From: Dehalococcoidia bacterium
Lineage (GTDB): Bacteria; Chloroflexota; Dehalococcoidia; JACVQG01; JAHKAY01
DNA length: 12,137 bases
Assembly: GCA_030744635.1 (NCBI GenBank)
Contig: JASLQE010000222.1
Location: 1 to 12,137, forward strand
Reading direction: 5' to 3'
Position numbers and translations under genes: made by a program. Below the pieces are notes generated by a model. It had not been told where the DNA came from and made no database searches. It was given only the letters and a program-made list of their open reading frames with translations. Position 1 is the first letter of the stretch, and every line of letters begins with the position of its first letter. Below, piece by piece: positions 6,188 to 12,137 of the stretch.

Positions 6188-8872
6188 ATGCCCACAGAGC
6201 ACACGCCGATGCGCCAACAGTACCTCCGCATCAAGGAGCGCTACCCCGACGCTATACTCCTCTTCCGCCTGGGCGACTTCTACGAGGCCTTCGACGAGGA
6301 CGCCTCCCTGGTGGCCCAGGAGTTGGAAATCACCCTCACCTCACGCATTATGGCCAAGGGATACCGTATCCCCATGGCCGGCATCCCCCACCACGCCCTG
6401 GAGCACTACCTGGGCCGGCTGGTGGGCCGGGGCCACAAGGTGGCCATCTGCGAGCAGCTTACCCCTCCCGGCAAGGGCCTGGTGGAGCGGGATGTGGTGC
6501 GGGTGGTCACCCCGGGCACCCTGGTGGAGCCGGGGCTGCTGCAGGAGCGGCGAAGCAACTACCTGTTGTCGGTGGCCACCTTCGGCGAGGAGGCGGGCAT
6601 CGCCTATGCCGATATCACCACCGGGGAGTTCGCCGCCACCCAGCTACCCGTATCTGAGATCGCCGCCGAACTGGAGCGGCTGGCCCCGGCGGAGATAGTC
6701 GCCCCGCCGGAGTGCCCCTTCCCCCTGCCTCCCGTCCCCACCACCCACCCCGATAACCGCTGGCTTGACCCCGAAGAGGGGGCCAGTGCTGTTCTGGAGC
6801 ACTTCGGCGCCACCACCCTGGAGCCTTTCGGGCTGGCCGGCCTTCCCCTGGCCACCACCGCCGTGGGTATCGTCCTGCGCTACCTGGGCGAAACGCAAAA
6901 AGCGGCACTGGCCTGCCTCACCCGCCTCTCCACTTACTCCACCGCCGGGTTCATGGCCCTGGACCCCGCCGTGCTGCGCCATTTAGAGGTGCTCCAGGGG
7001 CTGCGGCCCGGCGCACCCTCGCTGTTATCGGTGATGGACCTCACCCGCACCGCCATGGGGGGAAGACTACTGAGGGGCTGGCTGGGCCAGCCCCTGCTGG
7101 ATCTGGAGGCCCTGCGCCGCCGTCAGGAGGCCGTGGCCTGGCTCCACAACCACGGCCGGGAGCGGGCGCTTGCCATATCCCTGCTCTCCGGCATGCCCGA
7201 CCTGGAGCGGCTCACCGGACGGGCACGGGTGGGCACCATCATGCCGCGGGAGTTGGTAGCGCTGAAGGAGGGCCTGGAGGCCGTGCCACGGATGGGCGAA
7301 ATAGCGGGAGAGCCGGTGGAGGCCGTGGCCGGAAAGCTGGACCCCTGCCTCGAGGTAAGCGCCCTCATAAACGAGGCTATCTCCCAGACCGTCCGAAGGA
7401 CTCCGGACTCCTTCGGAGAGGGGGAGACCATCCGCACCGGCTTCTCGCCGGAGCTGGACGAGATCCGCAAGGGTTCCCGCAACGCGAGGGAGTACCTTGC
7501 CTCCCTGGAGGGCAGAGAGCGGGAGCGTACTGGGATAAAGTCCCTTAAAGTCGGCTACAACCAGGTATTCGGCTACTACATAGAGGTCACCCGGGCACAC
7601 CTGGAGCGAATCCCCGATGACTACCAGCGCCGCCAGACCCTGGTGGGGGCGGAGCGGTTCATCACTCCGGAGCTGAAGGAGTACGAGTCCCTCATCCTCA
7701 ACGCACGGGAGCGGGCCGAGCAGCTGGAGGACATGCTCTACCGCGGGGTGTGCCAGCAGGTGGCCGCATACGGGGAACGGCTGCTGGGCACCGCCCGGGC
7801 ACTGGCCCACATGGATGCCGTCTCCTCCCTGGCCGAGGCCGCCGTACGCCATGGCTACACCCGCCCCACCCTCAGCGAAGGCGAAACAATCTCTATAAAG
7901 GGAGGCCGGCACCCGGTGGTGGAGAGGTCGCTGGTCCCCGGCGGCGGCGGCTTCGTGCCCAATGATACCCTCCTCTCAGCGGGGGAGTCACAGCTAATCA
8001 TACTCACCGGCCCCAACATGTCCGGTAAGTCCACCTTCATCCGCCAGGTGGCCCTCATAGTGCTAATGGCCCAGGTGGGCAGCTTCGTCCCCGCGGAGGA
8101 GGCCCACATCGGCCTGGTGGACCGGCTGTTCACGCGTGTGGGGCTGCGGGACGAAATCAGCGCCGGGCAGTCCACCTTCATGGTGGAGATGACGGAGACG
8201 GCCCGTATTTTACACCAGGCCACCCCCCGCTCCCTGATTATCCTGGACGAGATAGGCCGGGGAACCAGCACCTACGACGGCATATCCATAGCCCGCGCGG
8301 TGGCGGAATACATCCACAACCACCCCCGGCTGGGTGCCCGGACGCTTTTTGCCACCCACTACCATGAGCTGGTGGGCCTGGCGTCCTACCTGCCCCGGGT
8401 GAGGAACTACAATGTGGCGGTTATGGAAGAGGGTGGGGAGGTGGTCTTCCTGCACCAGATATTGCCGGGTGGCAGCGACCGCAGCTACGGCATCCATGTG
8501 GCCCAGATAGCGGGGATGCCCCGTGGGGTAGTGCAACGGGCGGGTGAGGTGCTGCGGGAGCTAGAAGGGGACCGGAGGGGGACTGCCCTGGCCGAAGGAC
8601 TATCCGCCCTGCGGTCCGAAGGACTCCGAACTCCTTCGGAGAGTCCGATACTCCGTTCGGACCGGACTCCTCCGGAGAGCCTGCCGAAGGGCCACCGCAA
8701 AGCCAAGCCGCCCCTTGCCCTTCGTCAAGCTCAGGGAGGTACCCAAATTCCCCTCATGCCTGCCCGGTCGGCTGCCGAGGAGGAGCTGGCTGCCCTGGAC
8801 ATAGACTCCCTGACCCCTCTGGAGGCCATCACCAAGCTCTACCAACTGAGGAAGAAGATGGAGGAGGGGTAA
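6188..8872 (+). CDS. mutS: DNA mismatch repair protein MutS
   Basis: MutS is the dimeric ATPase that finds mismatches and small loops and recruits MutL. The 894 residues carry every expected part: the mismatch-contact motif F31-Y32-E33 in GDFYEAF, the connector and core domains, the clamp region with RERERTGIKSLKVGYNQVFGYY (split here as RERERTG and LKVGYNQVFGYY), Walker A GPNMSGKST (608-616), Walker B LIILDE with D687/E688, FATHYHEL, and a C-terminal LTPLEAITKLYQLRKK helix pair. It is longer than many MutS1 proteins. The surplus falls at residues 402-411 and 809-850, where palindromic DNA repeats are translated; both are variable, solvent-exposed regions in the family (before the clamp, and the linker between ATPase and C-terminal helices). 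The ATP-binding motifs are intact, so the gene looks functional. ATG 6188 fits the conserved start and a -10 box lies ten bases before it. No mutL is adjacent. Confidence 0.97.
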   Translation: MPTEHTPMRQQYLRIKERYPDAILLFRLGDFYEAFDEDASLVAQELEITLTSRIMAKGYRIPMAGIPHHALEHYLGRLVGRGHKVAICEQLTPPGKGLVERDVVRVVTPGTLVEPGLLQERRSNYLLSVATFGEEAGIAYADITTGEFAATQLPVSEIAAELERLAPAEIVAPPECPFPLPPVPTTHPDNRWLDPEEGASAVLEHFGATTLEPFGLAGLPLATTAVGIVLRYLGETQKAALACLTRLSTYSTAGFMALDPAVLRHLEVLQGLRPGAPSLLSVMDLTRTAMGGRLLRGWLGQPLLDLEALRRRQEAVAWLHNHGRERALAISLLSGMPDLERLTGRARVGTIMPRELVALKEGLEAVPRMGEIAGEPVEAVAGKLDPCLEVSALINEAISQTVRRTPDSFGEGETIRTGFSPELDEIRKGSRNAREYLASLEGRERERTGIKSLKVGYNQVFGYYIEVTRAHLERIPDDYQRRQTLVGAERFITPELKEYESLILNARERAEQLEDMLYRGVCQQVAAYGERLLGTARALAHMDAVSSLAEAAVRHGYTRPTLSEGETISIKGGRHPVVERSLVPGGGGFVPNDTLLSAGESQLIILTGPNMSGKSTFIRQVALIVLMAQVGSFVPAEEAHIGLVDRLFTRVGLRDEISAGQSTFMVEMTETARILHQATPRSLIILDEIGRGTSTYDGISIARAVAEYIHNHPRLGARTLFATHYHELVGLASYLPRVRNYNVAVMEEGGEVVFLHQILPGGSDRSYGIHVAQIAGMPRGVVQRAGEVLRELEGDRRGTALAEGLSALRSEGLRTPSESPILRSDRTPPESLPKGHRKAKPPLALRQAQGGTQIPLMPARSAAEEELAALDIDSLTPLEAITKLYQLRKKMEEG
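7391..7420 (+). repeat. Palindromic element A, copy 1, inside mutS
   Basis: Perfect 9-base arms TCCGAAGGA (7392-7400) and TCCTTCGGA (7409-7417) flank the near-symmetric centre CTCCGGAC. The 30-base unit recurs at 8614-8643 with one difference. Here it is read in the frame giving VRRTPDSFGE (residues 402-411). Confidence 0.8.
8612..8679 (+). repeat. Palindromic element A, copy 2 plus partial copy 3, in the MutS linker
   Basis: Copy 2 (8614-8643) equals copy 1 at 29 of 30 bases but is read in another frame, giving SEGLRTPSE. Partial copy 3 (8662-8679) matches the last 18 bases of the unit with one difference. The segment also folds on itself: CGGTCCGAA (8612-8620) pairs with TTCGGACCG (8656-8664), GGACT (8621-8625) with AGTCC (8642-8646), and CCGAA (8626-8630) with TTCGG (8635-8639). 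A further CCGAAGGACT occurs at 8592-8601. Confidence 0.8.
8718..8736 (+). repeat. Hairpin repeat, conserved-core family, copy 3, inside mutS
   Basis: Arms CCCT (8718-8721) and AGGG (8733-8736) flank the 11-base core TCGTCAAGCTC (8722-8732), which differs from copy 2 at two positions. It is translated as part of LALRQAQGG in the MutS linker, 39 bases after element A copy 3. Confidence 0.6.
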
Positions 8873-8957
8873 GGGGGTGCCGAGGGCTTCGCCTGTGAGT
8901 GATAGCCGGTCAAGGGGAAGGGGGCGACGGGCGGGAGTGACTTCTGTGGCCCGGGAT

Positions 8958-8986
8958 TTCACTACACTACCCCGATGATGTAGAAT
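8958..8986 (+). promoter_or_regulatory. Promoter for CoA-transferase copy 2 and downstream genes
   Basis: TTCACT (8958-8963) and TAGAAT (8981-8986) are 17 bases apart, matching consensus at four and five of six positions. Unlike gltX and mutS, this gene has a clear ribosome site, GGAGGAG (9010-9016), before ATG 9021. The rest of the 148-base gap after mutS shows no gene. Confidence 0.45.
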
Positions 8987-9020
8987 TGGGGCGAATTACA
9001 GCAAACAACGGAGGAGAGAT

Positions 9021-10244
9021 ATGGCCGGAGCGTTGGATGGAATCAGGATTCTGGAGATGGCCGTGTGGCACGCCGGTCCCGGCGCTACTCTCATGCTATC
9101 CGATATGGGCGCCGAGGTGGTCAAGATAGAGCAGCCCGGGGTGGGCGACCCCATGCGGGGCCTGGTACGGCTGGAGGGGGCGGATATCCTCAACCCCGAG
9201 GGCCTCAGCAGCCTGATGTTCGAAATCCCCAACCGCAACAAGAAGTCCATCACCGTGGACCTCACCAAGCCCCAGGGCCGGGAGATTTTATACAGGCTCA
9301 TCCCCAAGTTCGATGTCTTCATGCAGAACTTCCGCCCCGGCGTGGCCGCCCAGCTTGGCATGGACTACGATACCCTGAAGAAGCACAACCCCAAGCTCAT
9401 CTATGCCAATGTTTCCGGCTATGGCCCCAAGGGGCCGGACAGCGGGGCGCGGGGGCAGGACTACATCGGCCTGGCCCGCTCCGGCATGATGAAAGCGGCC
9501 TATGACTCCGACCCCAACCAGCTACCCCACATGGCCCCCGGCATGGCCGACCAGATGACCTCGGTCACCCTATGCTGGGGCATCCTGGCCGCCCTTTTAG
9601 CCCGGGAGAGGCAGGGGGTCTCCCAGGAAATCCACGTCTCCATAGTGGGCAGCATGATTAACCTCCAGCTCTTCCGCACCATGGCCAGCCTGTTCCTCAA
9701 CCAGGAGTTCCCCCCCCGTCAGCGCACCGAGATGGCTAACCCCCTCTACAACCACTACCGCTGTAAGGACGGCAAATGGGTGGCCCTGGCCGTGCTGGCA
9801 TCAGACCGGGTGTGGCCCGTGCTCTGCGAGTGCATGGGCACAACCGAGCTGGTGGATGATCCTCGCTTCAACAGCACGGAGAAGCGGGCCGAGAACTGCC
9901 GGGAGCTCATCGAAATCATGGACCGTATCTTCGACACCAAGACCCGGGACGAATGGATGCAGATACTGCGGCAGCGTAAACGCATCATCTGCTCCCCGGT
10001 GATGGATATCATGGAGCTGCCCGATGACCCCCAAATAACCGAGAACAACTACATAGTGGACTATGACCACCCGTCCCTGGAGAACGCCAAGGTGGTGGGG
10101 TTCCCGGTGACCTTTACCGAGACCCCCTGCGCCATCCAGGCCCCCGCACCCCAGTTCGGCCAGCACACCGAGGAGGTGCTGATAGAGCTGGGCGACTACA
10201 CCTGGGACGACATCGCAAAGCTCCGGGACGAAGAGGCGATTTAG
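9021..10244 (+). CDS. Family III (CaiB/BaiF) CoA-transferase, copy 2
   Basis: This 407-residue protein is a paralogue of the CoA-transferase at 299-1519. It shares the LDGIRILEM start, DMGAEVVKIEQPGVGDP, NRNKKSITVDL, MQNFRPGVAAQLGMDY and the HTEEVLIELGDYTWDDI end. The catalytic aspartate is probably D177 in PGMADQMTS. It should transfer CoA between acyl-CoA and carboxylate via an enzyme-bound thioester; the substrates are unknown. ATG 9021 has a strong ribosome site (GGAGGAG, 4 bases away). The two paralogues differ most between residues 50-70 and around 155-175, which flank the active site in this fold, so they may use different acids. The stop TAG (10242-10244) is immediately followed, in the same frame, by the molybdoenzyme coding sequence. 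Confidence 0.95.
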   Translation: MAGALDGIRILEMAVWHAGPGATLMLSDMGAEVVKIEQPGVGDPMRGLVRLEGADILNPEGLSSLMFEIPNRNKKSITVDLTKPQGREILYRLIPKFDVFMQNFRPGVAAQLGMDYDTLKKHNPKLIYANVSGYGPKGPDSGARGQDYIGLARSGMMKAAYDSDPNQLPHMAPGMADQMTSVTLCWGILAALLARERQGVSQEIHVSIVGSMINLQLFRTMASLFLNQEFPPRQRTEMANPLYNHYRCKDGKWVALAVLASDRVWPVLCECMGTTELVDDPRFNSTEKRAENCRELIEIMDRIFDTKTRDEWMQILRQRKRIICSPVMDIMELPDDPQITENNYIVDYDHPSLENAKVVGFPVTFTETPCAIQAPAPQFGQHTEEVLIELGDYTWDDIAKLRDEEAI

Positions 10245-10826
10245 CTGGAACGGAGACCGCCCGGGCAGAGGCTGACGGAGGATCTGCCCGTCCTCCACAT
10301 CGGCCCCGTGCCCGCCTTCCACCCGGAGACATGGGACTTCCGGCTGGAGGGGCTGGTGGCAAACCCCGTGGTGCTGGGCTGGGAGGAGTTCAACCGTCTG
10401 CCCATGGTCACCGTCACCGCCGATTTCCACTGCGTTACCGGCTGGTCGCAGCTTGATGTGACCTGGGAGGGAGTGGCCTTCCCCACCATTGCAGCCCTCG
10501 CCCGCCCCGCACCGGAGGCCGGGTTCGCCCTTATCAAGGCCGAGCACGGCTACACTACCAATGTGCCTCTATCGGACCTCATGCGGGACGATGTCCTGTT
10601 TGCCCTGAAGCTGGATGGGAAGCCCCTGCATGTGGCGCACGGTGCCCCCCTGCGGCTGGTGGTGCCCCAAAAATATGCCTACAAGGCGGCCAAGTGGGTG
10701 CGAGGGGTAGAGTTCCTCAAAGAGGAGGTGCTGGGGTACTGGGAGACCCGGGGCTACAGCAGCACCGCCGACCCCTGGACGGAGGACCGCTACTCAACGC
10801 CCGGGCAGGAAACCCCCGGGCCGTAG
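10245..10826 (+). CDS. Small sulfite-oxidase-family molybdopterin oxidoreductase
   Basis: The protein is a single molybdopterin-binding domain of the sulfite oxidase/YedY superfamily, similar in size to the stand-alone cytoplasmic YuiH-type proteins. PPGQRLTEDLPVLHIGPVP, then WDFRLEGLVANP, are the usual opening. The Mo-ligand Cys is in FHCVTGWS (residue 63 counting from 10245), followed by VTWEGV, EHGYTTNVPL, HGAPLRLVVPQKYAYKAAKWV. There is no TAT signal, heme domain or dimerisation domain, and its redox substrate is unknown. The start is a problem: the first ATG/GTG/TTG in frame is GTG 10308, yet clear family sequence (PPGQRLTEDLPVLHIGP) lies upstream of it, back to the CoA-transferase stop. 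I therefore begin at CTG 10245, which has AGAGG eight bases before it, as the best guess (193 aa). From GTG 10308 the protein would be 172 aa and lack the conserved N-terminus. Confidence 0.85.
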   Translation: MERRPPGQRLTEDLPVLHIGPVPAFHPETWDFRLEGLVANPVVLGWEEFNRLPMVTVTADFHCVTGWSQLDVTWEGVAFPTIAALARPAPEAGFALIKAEHGYTTNVPLSDLMRDDVLFALKLDGKPLHVAHGAPLRLVVPQKYAYKAAKWVRGVEFLKEEVLGYWETRGYSSTADPWTEDRYSTPGQETPGP

Positions 10827-10836
10827 AGGTCTGACC

Positions 10837-12137
10837 ATGGACTACGCAGAGGCCCAGCGCTACCTGCTGAGCTTGACTGACTACGAGAATATACCCGGCG
10901 CCTTCGCTGCCGCTAACTTTGACCCCCGGCGCATGGAGGCCCTCCTCCACTCGCTGGGAGACCCCCACCTCGATAGCAGGGGCAGATTCGTCCACATCGC
11001 CGGTAGCAAGGGCAAGGGCAGCACCGCCGCCATGATAGCCTCGGCCCTCACCGCCGCCGGCTATCGCACCGGGCTGTTCACCTCCCCCCACCTCCACACC
11101 ATACGGGAGCGCGTCCGGGTGGGCGGTGCCCTTATCACCCCGGCGGAGCTTACCGCCCATACCGAAAGAGTTAGGCCGGCGGTGGAGGCCGCAGGGGCCG
11201 GGCCATGGGGAGTCCCCTCCACCTTCGAGACCCTAACGGCCATGGCCTTCCTCCACTTCCAGAAGGCAGGGGCCGATTGGGCCGTCCTGGAAACGGGGTT
11301 GGGGGGACGGCTGGACGCCACCAATGTGGTCACCCCCCGGGTCTCAGTTATCACCTCCATCAGCTACGACCATACGGATGTGCTGGGACCCACCCTGGCC
11401 CATATCTCCCGGGAGAAGGCGGGTATAATCAAGCCGGGGGTGCCGGTAGTCCTGGCCCCTCAGCCGGGGGGGGACGAGGTGCTCGGGGTTATACGGGAGA
11501 CCTGCCAGGAGCGGTGCTGTCCGATAACGGAGGTGGGCAGGGATGTGTGCTGGTGGCTGCTCTCGGCTGGGCTGGAGGGGCAGGAGATGAGGGTGACGGG
11601 GCGTCGCGGGGGTTACCAGTTCTTCCTCCCGCTGTTGGGGGAGCACCAGCGCGAAAACGCCACCACGGCCGTGGCCTCCCTGGAGTGGTTGATGGATGAA
11701 GCCCCCAGCCTCACCGGCCAGGCGATGGCAAGGGGGCTGGCTGCCGTCTCCTGGCTCGGCCGCCTGCAGGTAATCGGGCGGGAGCCTCTGATAGTGGTGG
11801 ATGGTGCGCACAATGCGGACTCGGCCCGCCGCCTGACGCAGGCCATGGCAGAGCTACCTTACCGCAGGGTGGTGCTGGTGATGGCGGCCTCAAAGGATAA
11901 GGATGTGTCCGGTATGGTGCGGGAGCTGTCCCCCCTCCACCCCAGGGTTATCGTTACCCGCTCCCGTCACGCCAGGGGGCTACCCTCTTGCCAGCTATCG
12001 GCGGAGTGGGCAAAATATAGTGCGAGGCTGGAGGAGGTGGAAGATGTGGCCGGTGCACTGGCCATGGCCCGCACCATGACCGCCGAGGAGGATATTGTGC
12101 TGGTAACCGGCTCCCTCTTCGTGGTGGCCGAGGCGCT
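10837..12137 (+). CDS. folC: Bifunctional folylpolyglutamate synthase/dihydrofolate synthase (3' end outside window)
   Basis: FolC is a cytoplasmic Mur-ligase-type enzyme that uses ATP to add glutamate to dihydropteroate and then further gamma-linked glutamates to folates. The frame stays open for 433 codons to the window end, so only the last few residues are likely missing. Motifs in order: P-loop GSKGKGST (56-63, where TNGKGST is more usual), TSPHLHTIRERV, omega-loop GGRLDATNV (156-164), metal-site D178-H179 in YDHTDVLG, EKAGIIKPG (193-201), GEHQRENA, the C-terminal domain motif DGAHN (322-326), and VTGSLFVVAEA at the edge. ATG 10837 has GAGGT six bases upstream, overlapping the TAG of the molybdoenzyme; the gap of 10 bases indicates a shared transcript. 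MurC-F ligases are excluded by LGGRLDATNV and the SPHLHTIRER motif. Confidence 0.95.
   Translation, partial: MDYAEAQRYLLSLTDYENIPGAFAAANFDPRRMEALLHSLGDPHLDSRGRFVHIAGSKGKGSTAAMIASALTAAGYRTGLFTSPHLHTIRERVRVGGALITPAELTAHTERVRPAVEAAGAGPWGVPSTFETLTAMAFLHFQKAGADWAVLETGLGGRLDATNVVTPRVSVITSISYDHTDVLGPTLAHISREKAGIIKPGVPVVLAPQPGGDEVLGVIRETCQERCCPITEVGRDVCWWLLSAGLEGQEMRVTGRRGGYQFFLPLLGEHQRENATTAVASLEWLMDEAPSLTGQAMARGLAAVSWLGRLQVIGREPLIVVDGAHNADSARRLTQAMAELPYRRVVLVMAASKDKDVSGMVRELSPLHPRVIVTRSRHARGLPSCQLSAEWAKYSARLEEVEDVAGALAMARTMTAEEDIVLVTGSLFVVAEA

Noticed and set aside
7067..7912. Minus-strand open frame of 281 codons inside mutS
   Set aside because: Complementary-strand shadow of strongly conserved MutS coding sequence; no domain or ribosome site.
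7391..8736. CRISPR-like repeats
   Set aside because: Copies are few, unevenly spaced, differ in frame and lie in coding DNA; there are no regular spacers or cas genes.
8873..8957. Terminator after mutS
   Set aside because: Only a three-pair GGC-TTC-GCC hairpin is visible and no T run follows.
9801..10547. Minus-strand open frame of 248 codons
   Set aside because: Shadow of the second CoA-transferase and the molybdoenzyme; composition is typical of antisense GC-rich DNA.
10258..10809. Direct repeat CGCCCGGGCAG at 10258 and 10799 bounding the molybdoenzyme gene
   Set aside because: Eleven bases of GC-only-biased sequence can recur by chance here; no other sign of an insertion.

Overview
The window is gene-dense, high-G+C bacterial DNA. 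Almost all of it is coding, mostly on the + strand. No rRNA, tRNA, CRISPR array, transposase or phage gene was seen. The mix of two family III (CaiB/BaiF) CoA-transferases, the end of a B12-dependent acyl-CoA mutase subunit, a carboxylate-type MFS carrier and a small sulfite-oxidase-like molybdoenzyme, set among housekeeping genes, suggests an environmental Chloroflexota (Dehalococcoidia/SAR202-like) genome. That placement is inferred from gene content and style; no marker gene proves it.

Layout. 1-267 (+): C-terminal end of a cobalamin-binding mutase subunit. 299-1519 (-): first CoA-transferase. 1520-1686: divergent promoter region with two perfect TTGACA boxes facing outward. 1687-2945 (+): GlmU-like sugar-phosphate nucleotidyltransferase/left-handed beta-helix protein, broken into two frames near 1971. 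2985-4262 (+): MFS transporter. 4263-4458: strong GC hairpin and a promoter. 4459-5925 (+): gltX. 5926-6187: two hairpin repeats and the mutS promoter. 6188-8872 (+): mutS, carrying repeat elements inside its coding sequence. 9021-10244 (+): second CoA-transferase. 10245-10826 (+): molybdopterin oxidoreductase with no conventional start codon. 10837-12137 (+): folC, cut by the window end.

How the genes relate. The mutase fragment, CoA-transferases and transporter fit uptake and CoA activation of organic acids, but no substrate can be read from the sequence. gltX, mutS and folC are ordinary housekeeping genes. The second CoA-transferase, the molybdoenzyme and folC are separated by 0 and 10 bases and probably form one transcript.

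The most unusual content is repeat structure. (1) A roughly 30-base palindromic element occurs twice in mutS with one mismatch, read in two different frames, plus a partial third copy. (2) A hairpin family with a conserved 11-base core and changing but self-complementary arms occurs twice between gltX and mutS and once inside mutS. Other points for follow-up are the nucleotidyltransferase frame break at a formal -1 slippery heptamer, possible leaderless promoters at gltX and mutS with identical spacing, and the start-less molybdoenzyme reading frame that follows directly on the CoA-transferase stop codon.
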